From Chaetoderma sp. LZ-2023a (taxonomy: Eukaryota; Mollusca; Caudofoveata; Chaetodermatida; Chaetodermatidae), in the NCBI GenBank assembly GCA_034401795.1, contig CM067370.1, positions 51,721,380 through 51,785,379 of the forward strand: 64,000 bases of DNA, written 5' to 3'. This document shows positions 11,608 to 23,466 of the stretch, piece by piece; positions within the stretch are counted from its first letter, which is position 1, and each line of letters begins with the position of its first letter. The notes under the pieces were generated by a model. It searched no databases. It saw only the letters and a program-made list of their open reading frames with translations, and was not told the DNA's origin. The translations under genes were made by a program, and so were the position numbers.

Positions 11608-13078
11608 GTTTCTGACTTTTCATGGCACTTTATTATCAAATTAAAAAATCAACAAACGTACAATGTTACATCATGATATCACAGTTGTTAAACTAAAAAT
11701 AAAAATCTACTACAAGCTTACTTTGCGGCAACTTAAAATAACTCTAAATATTGTATATGCCCAATCTCACTCACTCATCAACTAGCTGACTATAATAATA
11801 TATAATAATCAAGATAAAACAAAACATACCCTTATAAAAATCCATTAAAAAGAAGTTCATTATTTTCCACACTGCACAAAAAATCATTATAGGCCCAAAA
11901 GTTCCGAAATGGTTCCAACGAACCAAAGGTACGATTGTAGTGAAATTCAATATAAACGCGCGATCAGATTCTTGAAATGAATACTTTAAGTGGGTCCGTA
12001 TTCTCCATCCCGTCCATAAGCCGTTGACGCGTTATATAGATAGCCATTTTGACATTTGAGATGGCCCAGTTAAAAAGACGATGCCGAATTTTTCGGCCAG
12101 ATTTCGCAGATCATTGAGGGCATGGAAACGCTTGTATATAGTTTGCAGGTCTAAATTCTTCAATTTCAAGTAAACGCAAAACAGTATGCCCAACGGCTAG
12201 TAATAAGGGATGGAGCCGTGAACAAGTTACAAATATATGTGCCAGGTCTTCTCGCTTGCTACAATAAGGACAATCGTCGTTAGGACGATAACCGGCACGA
12301 AAGAGAAACACCCCTGTATGCAATGCACCGTGCAGAATCTTCCAACACAAATCACCTCTGAAATTGGTGCACGGGTATTCGCAAGAACAGCGACAATAAG
12401 CTGTAGAAGAGATATCTAAGGATAAAATATCTGCCCATATATTGTTGCCCGAATTGAGCAATGTGACGGAGAAATATTTTAACACTCAGAGTTTGTACAA
12501 CTTAATTTTTGCGGTAGATAAGGGAGATACCTTATAAAACATGTCATTGTTATTAAAGGACAATTCAATCGTATATAATGACTTAGGAATATGACCAAGA
12601 CATTTTAATACATTATGCCATTCTGAAGGAAAACTGTTCCAAAGTTTATTTAAATTGTTGTCTAGTATCCTTTTAGAACGATAGGGGATTTTCAATGTCA
12701 AGTCTTCCACTGAGATCTTTGCTCATTAACTAAAAAATCTCCAACAGTAATGAATTTAGCATTTATAAAATCCTCTATGTAAATACGTTCGTCCTGATAC
12801 GGCATCTTATAATAGTGGATTCAGAAATAGTTGTTCGTTTAAAACATCTGCTTTACAAACAGGCTGTGATTCTCTTGAAACATCAAAGAAAGAACACGAA
12901 TTCAACACATTCTTATACAAATGAGGCAAGTTATTAAGCTTAGTTATATCTAGTTCAAAATAAAACAACTGATGATCATAATTAAAATCATGTATCTGTT
13001 TTAAAAACCAACCTGTGAAAAGAAAACAAGGATGAGAGGCACTAGAATTGAGAAACGATTGTACATAATCGATACGAA
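11608..13078 (-). mobile_element. LINE 3' part: RT C-terminal region and zinc-finger domain
   Basis: Minus-strand coding remains. From 13070 down: a FLKQIHDFNYDHQLFYFELD stretch, PHLYKNVLNS, LNEQLFLNPLL, then after frame changes an ITVGDFL-like block and KIPYRSKRILDN (frame 12710-12486), then 12485-12111 with WKILHGALHTGVFLFRAG and CPYCSKREDLAHIFVTC, the zf-RVT pattern that follows reverse transcriptase in some LINEs. A 3' untranslated part contains AATAAAG near 11630 and ends beside the GAA tract. Catalytic RT motifs are absent, so the copy is 5'-truncated. The style recalls L1/Tx1-type C-termini, but the clade is not certain. Confidence 0.75.
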
Positions 13079-13179
13079 ATGTTCTTATTCTCGATTGTAA
13101 CTGTACTAAAACCTGCCCCCCCCCACCTGGTTTCCAAAGGCAATGTTAATAGTTCTTTGTTTAGCCAATGTTTACCAGC

Positions 13180-13405
13180 ACACACAAGGTTAGTTAGGCT
13201 TTTCACAATGTTTGGAGTTGATGGGATGAAAAGCGATAGTAGTAGGCGATGCGGTGCAAAGTTTTAGACGAAGAAGAAGACGAAGACGAAGACGAAGAAG
13301 AAGAAGAAGAAGAAGAAGAAGAAGACGATGAAAAGAAGAAGAATAAGAAGAGAAGGCGGAAGGGGAAGAAGAAGAAGATAAAGAAAGAAAAGAAAGAAGA
13401 AAGAT
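13180..13405 (+). repeat. R3 repeat 3' end with (GAA)n tail
   Basis: ATGTTTGGAGTTGATGGGAT and GCGATGCGGTGCAAAGTTTT match 11480-11540, followed by a long GAA/GAC tract. The LINE at 11608-13078 lies exactly between two copies of this repeat end. Confidence 0.7.
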
Positions 13406-14079
13406 CCTGAGTGATTTTAATAATATGTGATTGAATCGCAGATTAATAAATTTACTATATCATTTAAAATATGGCCGACTGATGAATAATTATTTTTTAC
13501 GGTAGAGCTGGTATATATAGAACCATCAACATATAAATTATCCTCATGCAATAACTAACGGCCTTTACTCTCGTATCAGATGATTTACAAATATGGGACC
13601 AACATCTCTGTTAAATACAAGCAGAGTATACCTATTAATATATTGCCATGTGTCCTTCTCTCAGGAAGCGTTGAAAATTATATCTGCGGAAGCAATTTCC
13701 TGATATACAGGGTGGAAGGCCAGCCATACTGGTAAATTTAATGGACTCTAGCTGATCCAGAAGGCTAATTATGTAACTTTAACTAGAGCTGTGGTAAATA
13801 GATGAATTGGTAACTGGAATTTTTTCGAGATTTTAAATAATAATTTTAGTCGTTTATTTTAATTTAGAAACGGTAATTACGAATTCCTTCTCATTTCTTT
13901 TAGTTATTATAAATAACGTTTCTTGACTGCTAACATAGTATTGCGAGAAGTTTCAATAACACATGTGTAATATGGCAACGCCAAATGATTTGCTCTTGAT
14001 TCAAGCGAATTCATATCCTTAAAAGTCTTAGATAACATTTGATGGTTTTGAGCGGTCAAGCCGGCCAAAATCAGCCATT
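13406..14079. other. No gene recognised
   Basis: AT-rich intronic sequence without recognisable content. Confidence 0.45.
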
Positions 14080-14420
14080 GCACTGGTCTTGTCCATTTGT
14101 AATCCAGAAGATATTTTTTAATTTACCACTGGAATGCTAGGCTCAATAATCAAGATAGCCCTTCCAGTGGCACATCTTCAAAAATGGTATTTTTCATGTT
14201 TGCAAAATGTATATGGGTTTTCTAAGAAATTAAAATTTTCGTGATGCAATTTTCCCATGATAGCTTCAAATGTTGGCCAAATATTGCTTCTGTAATGGTC
14301 TATCTTGGAGGGTGCCTATTTGTAGGCCATGTAGGTGTATTATTCCTGAAAATGGGAGTGGCTGATTTGGTTACTGCTTCAGTCCATATGGGTTTTTTGC
14401 TTGAAAAAAGTTAAATAGTA
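14080..14420. repeat. Fold-back family H2, diverged copy
   Basis: TTTACCACTGGAATGCTAGG, CTCAATAATC and CCTTCCAGTGGCACATCTTC form the two arms seen in better shape at 39237-39349. Arms of about 40 bases with several mismatches. Confidence 0.55.
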
Positions 14421-15437
14421 GAATAATACAATATTCATCAGTTTTGTTATGGCCGGGTATTAGTATTATTTTATTTTACTTGCTGACCAGATCGTAATAC
14501 GTTTCCATCTACAATCTCAGCCCCGCCCACCTACCCGTAGGCACCACCACGCTAAAGCTCAAAGTGATATGTATCTGAACGATTCTGTGACCAGTCCAGT
14601 CCATTCCCCGTGAGAGAACAAATGAGGAAATTCGTACATCGCCCCCTACTGAAAATGTTTGAATATATTGGCACGGTATAGAACCTGTAATATACTGGCA
14701 GGTAGTATGTTGTTACAAATTGTGGTATCATTAGAATTTTACAGCCCGCTATGCATGACGATGATCCGTCAGTGGCGGCCTCTGAGATCTAGGGTGGTGG
14801 GGTAACGGATGTGTAAATATCTTTGTCCAGACACAGCCGATTTCAAATATTGTGGTATCATTGCATCTGTAATATAATCCTTTGTCTGAATATATGTAAT
14901 TATCTGGAAATCATCGAAGCTATATTGGATCACGTGAGTTAAAGTATCACACAAATTAAGATCTTTTTACTTTCTTACGTGGTGTGACGTCACAGTACGA
15001 TGCATATTATAGTATATTTCTTGTATATAAATCTTGGATAGTACGGCAAATAAGAACTCATTATCCGTCACACATTATTCGATATATTGAAATAGGACAG
15101 CTGCCTGAAAGATAGTGACGTCATCATGCACTATGCTGCTGTGTAATGATGATAATGTTCATCCATAAAGAAAACTGCAATTGTGTTCGCCTATGACTAG
15201 TAACGCCAAGGGTGGCGAGCATTTGTCAGAGTGGATTATAATAGGTTTTTTTCAATATAACCATAGGGGGTTGTGTATGTCAACACTGAAACACAATCTT
15301 TAAAGCGGAATATAATAGTTCTCTGCTTAACCCGGGATCTGTGTAGGGGGATACTAAGTGTATTTGTCAGTGTGAATTGTAACTGATCTCATATTTAATA
15401 CTCAGAGTTGTGTATGTCCGAACGTTTCTGTGGCCAT
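14421..15437. other. No gene recognised
   Basis: No recognisable coding region. A GTGACGTCACAG palindrome lies near 14984. Confidence 0.45.
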
Positions 15438-16476
15438 TTATGCACACGGTTCTAATCCTGGTTTATTGTGGGTTCTGCAGATGCAATCAGCTCGGTGACA
15501 TGTTGGTATCTTATAATAGCAGACTATCAGATCTGGAATACCCAGTGGCGCTTGATCTTTTGCCATAGGCACTGATATCCAAGGGCCATTTTTAACTTTC
15601 CAGCCATGCTCGACTACTGGTCGTAGAGGTTCCAATGCTTTCTGCCATTGCACAAAGGCCTTGTAGTCGCTTGAATTTCATGTGTTGATGTGTTGCTGCT
15701 AAGTTTAGGGCCTTTATCAAGGTATCTGCTGGTCTATGCTCTCAAGTATGACTCAGATCCTTTGCCTCCCCAAACTCCGTGCGTCCGTTGTGTGAATCAT
15801 AACTTATGATTGCCTAAAAGCGGAGAAAGGCAATGTATTTTCCAGGCCCTGGTTCACCTTCCATAATGTAGATATGTATATATCTAACTTTATCAGACAC
15901 ACCAATCTAAATCCACAGCTCTTCATACTAAAAGATATTGCAGTGTGTAGTGCTGGTGGTAGCTACACATGTGTCGCTGACTAAACCATAACATGCTGTG
16001 CTTGTGAGAGGCAGCAATTGTTACGTGTCTGCCTCCTTGTGATCTGAGTTGAGCGAATCTATGTCAACAGTGTGTCCTTTGATGACTAAAACTGACCTCT
16101 GAGCATTATTAAAACCGGTACTGATCATATCTTTTTTACAATAGCACTGGCTGACCGTTGGATTGTCTGAGGCAGTAATGGTTACTCGTTTCTGCCATTA
16201 CCCAGCTGTAATCGAGATGGTGACGTATTGGTCGAAAACAACATCGACTCGCTGACATCCATTCCGATGTGAAGGTGCATGGATGTAATAATCAGGCTGT
16301 AAAACTATACCATTTCAGCAACATTTGTTGCACCATTGGTCTTTGTCATCTGTGCCAGCATCATTGAATCGCAGATGTCAGTAGTGAATACTCACTGGTG
16401 GTGAGTTGTAGCAGTTCCCCCACCCTCCTTAGTGCTGCCTTTCTGTGGGTAACGACGCTAACTGGGCCATTAATGG

Positions 16477-16550
<74 letters not shown>

Positions 16551-17340
16551 ATTGATGTTATGATGGCTGCTCGTGGAATGTTATGAACCCTTATATTTAA
16601 GCCAGAGCGCCTGGTCTCTGCTGACTACAGCCTATGATACCGCCACTCGTCTTGGCGTCAATGTTGTTTGACTCGCTCTAGGGATAGGCCACTCCACACT
16701 TGAGCAAGATGCTAACTAAGTCAACCGACTAATTACATGGTTTCACGTTGGGTCTCCAAAAAGGTTCATGTCTACCAGCTAAACTAGAAGCCACCTGGAG
16801 TAGTTGGAGGTGATATGTCATTGCAGTAGTAGTAGATAGACGAATCATCTCTGATTTGATGAACTGAAGAATCAGCTGTGCCATGGACATATAGTCACTC
16901 CAGTAGTCAAACACCTGGTGGACTTGGCCCGCGCCTCAGTTTAGAATCTTCTGAACTTTGACACAAATGTTGTGATAGCATCATAAATCATGTCCATCAT
17001 GTTCTGGGCATATTTCTCTGCTTTCAGAGCTAGTTGACATTGTAGGCGTTCTCTTTCAGTAGGATCTAGGTTGCCAAACTGCCATAATATCACATTCTAT
17101 TAGTAGATCATTAATGCCTGACATCTAGTACTTCTTTCCAAGAGCAGCCAGCTAGTTTATTCCAATATAAAAGCTTCCTAGGTCGCCACTGAATCGCTTT
17201 GGCATAGATAGCAAAGTTAAATTCTCCAACTCTAGCCAAGGCCTGTCATCATCCATTGCAGATTCTTCATCATGGTCAAATCGTTCAACCAGCAGAAATT
17301 TAAGATCGTACGGGCATTATTCTGAACATGAAGATTTGTC
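15438..17340 (-). pseudogene. Relic copy (iii) of the uncharacterised PIN/CXC repetitive protein family
   Basis: Family landmarks can be read in order on the minus strand. Near 17250-17110 is SMPKRFSGDLGSFYIGIN and further on SGINDLLIE, matching the (F)H..L..LG..Y..SGL.DLLIE block. At 16914-16730 is FDYWSDYMSMAQLILQFIKS. At about 16270-16220 is RVDVVFDQY, matching the VFDxY block. At 15653-15438 is HGWKVKNGPWISVPMAKDQA, then a C-terminal ADCICR cysteine stretch. Frames change many times. I did not find a readable EEAD or TGCD block here, and (AT)n is inserted near 16.5 kb. It lies in the long intron of the SLC16-like gene, on the same strand. The match is to family pattern from memory, not a database search. 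Confidence 0.55.
16481..16548. repeat. (AT)n microsatellite
   Basis: About 34 uninterrupted AT units. Confidence 0.97.
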
Positions 17341-18296
17341 AATGATTGTGGGGAAATATTTAGTGAGATTCTGATAATGATTATAGAATTCTAATTATTT
17401 CAGCAATATACAGATTATCCAATTCTGACAATGAAAACCTCATCAAACCAATAAAGCATCCGTTACAAAGAATTCACCGTGAAAACAAATTTGGGAAATT
17501 GCATAGACGTCGAATGACGTCAATATCGGTCTCATGAATAAATAAGTTTTCAACAAGACTTGAGAAACTCACTAAATACCAACTATATCAACCGAAAGAT
17601 GTAACCCTTTTCTTCAAAACAGAAACTGGTGCAGATATTTTCAAAGAACATATGCTAAGCTCACGGTTTCCGCAAACACACAACAAAAACATCTACATCA
17701 ATGTGTCATAATCTATATAAACATTATTTAAGCTTCCATGCGAACAACATGAAATCAATTAATAATCTCCACAATCAGTGCATTAGAACTGAATTAGACA
17801 GGCACAAAAACTCAATCAATCCAACGAACTTTGATACGGAATAGAGGTAATCAATAAAGTAATATATCTTAGACAAATACTAGTACCTACCAACATGACA
17901 AAGTACATACACGACCACCAGTATTATTCCCTAAGAATGCAATGTGCGGCATAAATCTCCAAACCTACCACCAGCACCACCATCACTGCCACCACCACGG
18001 CCACACCCATCACAACCACCACCAACTTCACCACCAACACAACAACCACCGCCTTCGTGCGCGCGTGCGTGCATACATACGTACCCGTGTGTTTATCATG
18101 AAATATAGTACATGTATGTATCATGGATATAATACATGGTGATTTGAACTGATATGGTGTCTCCAAGATGTTTAAACCAGTAATCTGTTAAACAACCCAG
18201 ACTGTTGTCACTAAGAGGAGTGCGTTTTTCAAAGACAACTCAAGACAACTCAATCGTCACATCCATTAATGTTGGATGCTAAATGATAACATTTCA
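17341..18296. other. No gene recognised; ACC-rich tract
   Basis: Intronic, AT-rich, with an irregular ACC/CAC-rich stretch at about 17966-18055 and a short GTGCGCG block. Confidence 0.5.
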
Positions 18297-18370
18297 TTAA
18301 GGTGTGTAGCAAAGATAAACTATTATTTGAAGCCTTAGACATAATGCTGGCTTTATAGGTTTAGCAATAC

Positions 18371-18880
18371 CTCCTAATGGCGGTCCAATTAATCTTCCCA
18401 CTCCACATGCTGCCATGGCATATCCGTATGCCTGTGCCAGGTTCTTTGTTCCAACCAAACACACCCTCACTTGCACTACCCAGGCGAAAATCACACCTGA
18501 TGGGATTCCAAACAAACATGTGAGAATTCCAAATATGTATGTGTTTGCAGTGCATGTTTAAAAAAATACGACGATCCCGCTGAGCAGGCAGCTTGTGCAG
18601 TGCATGTGCAAACAATGTAATGGTTTCCAGTTGCCAAGTAGCGATCCCAGAATACTTCCTCCTATCCTTCCAATTGCCATCCACATTAGCATATATGCAG
18701 ATACATCTTTGCTTCCCAATGATGCATAAATAAAGTCCGGCAACATAATAATCACATATCCAGCAGCAATGTTCCAGACTATTCTGCTGATGAGGAAAAT
18801 GAACATACCCACGTTGGTCAATGGACTTGTTAGCATCATGTTTCGTATTGTTGTGATAAGATTCTCTAAGCAGACTGCAA
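18371..18880 (-). CDS. SLC16-like gene, exon 4, with in-frame stop
   Basis: Acceptor TATTTCCAG, then AVCLENLITTIRNMMLTSPL and NVGMFIFLISR, followed by AAGYVIIMLPDFIYASLGSK and MLMWMAIGRIGGSILGSLLG, the second half of a 12-helix SLC16 carrier. A TAA at 18558-18560 interrupts the frame directly after SGIVVFF. The same frame then continues with NTYIFGILTCLFGIPSGVIF and GTKNLAQAYGYAMAACGVGR, LIGPPLG. The donor GTATTG is in phase with exon 5. Confidence 0.78.
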
Positions 18881-18987
18881 CTGGAAATATAATAATAGCA
18901 AAAGTACACATATGCGTACAGAGTTTACCCTGGTCAAGCGACTGTGTCACCTTTGAAGCCTAAAGATGGCGCTTTGGTTTAAAATGA

Positions 18988-18988
18988 C

Positions 18989-19058
<70 letters not shown>
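18988..19058. repeat. (AGT)n microsatellite
   Basis: About 23 units of the trinucleotide AGT. Confidence 0.97.
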
Positions 19059-20245
19059 TGGATGCGATTGATGCACCAACTGATTGGCTAATAGAATCAC
19101 CTGGTTGTGGCAGTGCTTTACCTATCCCTATATGAATTGTCCAAATATGTACATGCTCTTAATGGGTGTGGGGTAAGCGATACGCCAACTAAAGCATGCT
19201 CATATGATCCATACATGGGTATTTGGCCCAGTTAGAATTATTCCCTGAGCCAATCAGAATGTGCACCTATCACACACGTTTTGACCCAACAGGAAAGAAT
19301 ATCAGAAAATATCATTCAACTAAAAGGCAATGAAAATGTTGATCTAACCAATAATCCTTTTGATACATAAATACATGTAAATCTATGTAGTAGGCAAATG
19401 AGAAAATTACTTCTCAATGTTTCCTCATCATAATCTCAAATAAATCCAAAGGTATATTGATCGGTATTTCCCATAGGTACATCTGCACTCTATGGATATA
19501 TAACCAAACAGATATGTACAGCGCGTCCTTGTTGACTGATATTCATAAGAATGTAAAGCTTCATGTTGTATTGGTTAATTATGGAGACACCCTGTCATTG
19601 GGTTGATAGAATTTCACAACAAGATTCACATACTATTCGTTACTTATAAATGCGTTGCTTTATATAAGTTCATAATCATTTCAGGATATCAACGCCTATT
19701 GGATAAAAACAAATACTTTTTTATCCAAGTTTCACTATAAAGGTTGCATAATATTTAGTGGAAAATATAAAACTGTCTTCAGTAAAATCATGAAACTATC
19801 ACATTTTCTATGTTGTTTGCTTGGAGGTGGTCGTTATATAGCGACGAGAAAGTTGTTGATATTGCTCAATTTATTCTATGATGGATTGAGTTGTTGAGAA
19901 AATCCCATATAGCTCTTCAATGACGTTCCCATAATACATATTGCTCAAGAAGTGTTCCTTATTGGAAGAGAACATTGATATATTTCTATCAATTGTTATT
20001 ACTTAGTTATCTTTAGTATTCCAGAGCTGTACCTATTATCAATGTTATAGGTAGACAAATGCCCCTTGTAGTGGAAAGCTCTTACGCTAAATTTATAAAG
20101 ATGCCACATATATCACTTACTCTTTTCTGCTTTATAGAGTTAAGACGGGCCTGAAAAGTGTATGTGTACACAGTAAGATTCTACCTGATGAGATCTAAAC
20201 AGTTTCCAACTTGAAGTGGACGATGAAATAATGCTAGGATGAAAG
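19059..20245. other. No gene recognised
   Basis: Intronic between exons 3 and 4 of the SLC16-like gene; no coding or repeat feature recognised. Confidence 0.5.
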
Positions 20246-20488
20246 TATAACATTACATAGTAATACTTGAAAACTGTATTTTCATGATAACACAAGTGTT
20301 GAATATAACATTACATAGTAATACTTGAACACTGTAATTTCATGATAACACAATTGTTGAATATAACATTACATAGTAATACTTGAACGCTGTATTTTTA
20401 TGATAACACAATTGTTGAATATAACGTTACATAGTAATACTTGAACACTGTATTTTCATGATAACACAATTGTTGAATATAACATAAC
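20246..20488. repeat. Tandem repeat, 58-bp unit, four copies plus a partial copy
   Basis: Units start TATAACATTACATAGTAATA at 20246, 20304, 20362 and 20420, and partially at 20478. The spacing is exactly 58 bases with few substitutions. Confidence 0.93.
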
Positions 20489-20924
20489 ATTGATCAAATT
20501 GCTTATTTCTGATAATGATCATTGGGAAGTAGGTCTGAATACAGTTCTTTATTCTAGAGGTTGGGTTATTTCTGTAGCACCAGCCACTACCAAGGCTTTT
20601 GTGTGTAAAATTGAGTGCATTCGTTACCTCTACAATCACAACCGATGACGGTTCTTATGCTATTAAAGATATGATTGATAAAATAAATAAAAGAACAGAT
20701 ATTTTTAGAACTTATTTAGGTAATTACATCTAGATTATTTTTCCTCAAACCGGTTATTTGGTTACTCTTTTTATCCCAAGTGCTAAGTGTAGAATTATAC
20801 GAGCCCTAGTAAACTTTCTATGAATGATTTGCTCGAGTCTATTATGATTCATTTCTAGAAAACATAAACTGTTATCTGGCCTCTGTATGTTCATTAGAAT
20901 TATATTAAATTCAGCTTGGTGTGC

Positions 20925-20930
20925 AGCAGC

Positions 20931-20999
<69 letters not shown>

Positions 21000-21024
21000 A
21001 ACAACAACAACAACAACAACAACA
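20925..21024. repeat. Compound microsatellite (CAA)n(CGA)n(CAA)n
   Basis: CAA units flank a central CGA block on both sides, consistent with substitution spreading inside one array. The open frames across it are artefacts. Confidence 0.95.
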
Positions 21025-21225
21025 AATGAGATGAACCACGCAAGCGGACGACGTGCTGGTGCTAGATCACTCACTAAAGTACTGAATGGTGGGTCACTTC
21101 ACACATCCTTATACTAAGTCACATTAGTTAAACTTTTCATTAGCCATTTGGACCGAGCTCGGGACATTAACGATATGTAAGTAGCTAGTTATCTATTTCA
21201 AGTTCGATTTAGATCTAGTCAAATG

Positions 21226-21592
21226 CTAGATCCGATCTGTCACTCAAGTATATGACGTCATAATCAATTACGTCACATGTAGGCTGGCGTCACAATCAAC
21301 ATGCATAATAAATGACATATCTAGCTCCGTCGATGAACATTGGATTGTGCGTCAAGTGTATACATTGTATGGCTTTATTATTTAATTAACATCCTATTGA
21401 ATATTTTGAAGCTAATTTGATTGCATAAGGAGCAACAACGCCCGGTCAAATTAGTAGCAAAATATTCAACAGCTTACCTCGAAAATGGGATTCTGAAAAT
21501 TTAAAGTGGACCTAAATAAATCAATCCCAACACGCACAAAACTAGGGGCTTGGCAAGAAATGGGCGTGGTTTATCTAGAAATGGATCACTGT
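21226..21592 (+). repeat. Fold-back family H1, near-complete copy
   Basis: Left part with TATGACGTCATAATCAATTA (CRE-like palindrome at 21253-21260) and TAGCTCCGTC. Hairpin core at 21394-21472 (CTATTGAATATTTTGAAGCT and its counterpart AAAATATTCAACAG). The right part reads AATCCCAACACG, then GGGCGTGG and CTAGAAATGGATC. It lies in intron 3 of the SLC16-like gene. Confidence 0.75.
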
Positions 21593-21834
21593 ATTATACC
21601 ACGCTATGGTTCGCAAATCGAACTTGACGCTTGTTGCGAGTAGGCATAACAATTAAAATTCCGCCAACTTTCCAACTTAGTTAAAAGCCAATCCTACGGT
21701 AATATATGCTCTTGTTTAGGTTATTGCCATATTATGCTAATGTGATTACCAGTGGCAGCACGACGACTCGAATGGCACAGCCGCAGGTTCTCCCTAAGAC
21801 ATGTTCTCTGAATATCACTTTAACAATGTGCTAC

Positions 21835-22213
21835 AGAAATTGTCATTGATATGAACATTCAACTTATTGTCCCGCCTATGCATTTCTCCTCTTTCTGATG
21901 ATTCAATTATTATTGGTGTACAATCTTTCTTTTGAACCGTTTCTGGATCGTCCTGCGAGACATGAGTGGCATGTGAATTGTGGTACGGTGGAGCTGGTCT
22001 TAATAGGCTGGAAAATACCATGCTCTGGAAGCACAGAGCAGCCAGAAGAAAGAACGAACCTCTCCACGTGAATTCCTCGATGATGTAGGTACTGTAAAAT
22101 GGAAGTACTAACAAGCCAATGGACGCAATCCCTGTTGCTAGGGGGGCGCTTTGTCTTAATGTACTGACCGACTAGCACTGTCGATGATAGTTGCACCATG
22201 CATAAACCAAAGC
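21835..22213 (-). CDS. SLC16-like gene, exon 3, with +1 shift in a C run
   Basis: It starts after TAATACAG (acceptor) and reads GFGLCMVQLSSTVLVGQYIK, TKR, then after removing one base from the six-C run (22141-22146 on the plus strand as G) PLATGIASIGLLVLPFYSTY and further FTWRGSFFLLAALCF. This is the conserved SLC16 segment with RRALATG and GWRGALL. A hydrophilic loop follows, and a GTAGCA donor at phase 1 fits exon 4. Confidence 0.7.
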
Positions 22214-22299
22214 CTGTATTAAATAATCACACATGGAGACTAATCAAATATTTGTCTTTCAGTCGCCTTCAAATTACGATCTAAATATAAGTCAGTCAG

Positions 22300-22422
22300 T
22301 CAGCCCACTCTGCCCCTCTCCCCCCTCTCCTCCCTCTCCCTCCCTCTCCTCCCTCTTCCTCTCTCCTCTCTTCTCCCGCTCTCCCTTCTCTCCCTCTCTC
22401 AGTCTCCCCCCTCTCCCCCTCT

Positions 22423-22463
<41 letters not shown>

Positions 22464-22529
22464 CTCTCTCCATCCCCGTCCCTCTCCATCCCTCCCCGTC
22501 CCCCTGCCCCTTCCCCATCCCTCTCCCCC

Positions 22530-22560
<31 letters not shown>

Positions 22561-22665
22561 GCTCTCGGTCTCGGTCTGTCCTCACCACACTCGCTCTAGT
22601 TCTATTCTTCTCCCTTTCTCCCTCTCCCTCTACCCCCTCTCACTTTCTCTCTCTCTCTCACTCGT
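22300..22665 (+). repeat. Polypyrimidine tract (CT/CCT)n
   Basis: About 365 bases almost entirely C and T on the plus strand, with a pure (CT)n run near 22427-22460. It lies in intron 2 of the SLC16-like gene. Homopurine/homopyrimidine tracts of this length can adopt triplex structures. Confidence 0.93.
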
Positions 22666-22752
22666 TCTCACAAAATTTGTATTAAATTGAAATGGGTTGG
22701 CGTGTATATAAACACTGGAACACCTCCATGATTCCTTCGATTAAGGTCTCGC

Positions 22753-22879
22753 CCATAATCACGCCGAATGTCAGTGAGAGCTGAATCATGCTACTGATGC
22801 AAAGTGACAGCAATAGTCCCACCAAGGCATGCATTTAGACGGGCTGATGTTCGTTCCATCATCAGAGCAGCTATTGGCC
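22753..22879 (-). CDS. SLC16-like gene, exon 2, with frameshift
   Basis: It begins after a CACCTAG acceptor and encodes PIAALMMERTSARLNACLGG in one frame. The match then continues one frame over as LLLSLCISSMIQLSLTFGVIM. The shift falls near 22816-22822 and equals one extra base. The exon ends ATTATGG followed by GCGAGA, a GC donor where GTGAGA would be canonical. Joined to exon 3 it gives VIM-G-FGLCM in phase, which supports the splice. Confidence 0.65.
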
Positions 22880-22998
22880 CTAGGTGAGCGGAACGGGTAA
22901 ACAAGAATTATGATAAACTGCATTTATAATTGTTACCCTCGTCTCGTAGGAGAAAGAGGGTATAGGATTTCGGGTTGTTTGTGTTTTGTTTGTCTTTG

Positions 22999-23046
22999 TT
23001 CGTTCGTTCGTTCGTTCGTTCGTTCGTTCATTCATTCGTTCGTTTA
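22999..23046. repeat. (TTCG)n microsatellite
   Basis: About eleven TTCG/TTCA units. Confidence 0.9.
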
Positions 23047-23079
23047 TCTGTCTGCTTCTCCGACCATCCATCAATCGAT

Positions 23080-23460
23080 TGTCAGGGTGGCCAATAACGA
23101 ATTCATTGATTCGGTCGGTCAGTCGGTTGTTATAGTTGACGCCGGTTGATTGATCGATTAGTTGATCCGTCGGTCAGTTAGTAGATCTGTTCGTCAGCCA
23201 ACCAGCCGTTCGTTTATTCATTCTTTCGGTTGGTCAGCCAGTTGGGCGGTCATTCGATCGGTCAGTCAGTCGGTTGGTCGGTTGCCTCCGGTCGATTGGT
23301 CAACCAGTCAGTCAGTTGACTGGCGGGGTGGCTGGCCAGTCATTCAGTCCGTCCATCTGTCTGTCTGTCTGTCGGTCGGTCGGTCGGTCGGTCGGTCGGT
23401 TAGTAGGCCAGTATATCAGTCACTCGCTCATTCTTTCGATTGGTCAATCAGTCAGTCGTT
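23080..23460. repeat. Degenerate tetranucleotide array (GTCG/GTCA)n
   Basis: Loose GGTC/AGTC/GTCG repeats, with a pure GTCG run near 23370-23400. The frames full of Ser-Val-Gly-Arg across it are artefacts. Confidence 0.85.
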
Positions 23461-23466
23461 GGTCAC

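Noticed and set aside
18361..18909. 182-codon minus-strand frame
   Set aside because: Longer than its rival but without transporter features; the correct frame is the one with the SLC16 motifs, even though it has a stop.
20754..21117. Open frames rich in Val or Thr
   Set aside because: They are translations of the CAA/CGA microsatellite in different frames.
22233..22685. 150-codon Ser/Pro/Leu-rich frame, and its Arg/Glu-rich mirror on the minus strand
   Set aside because: Both are readings of the C/T tract.
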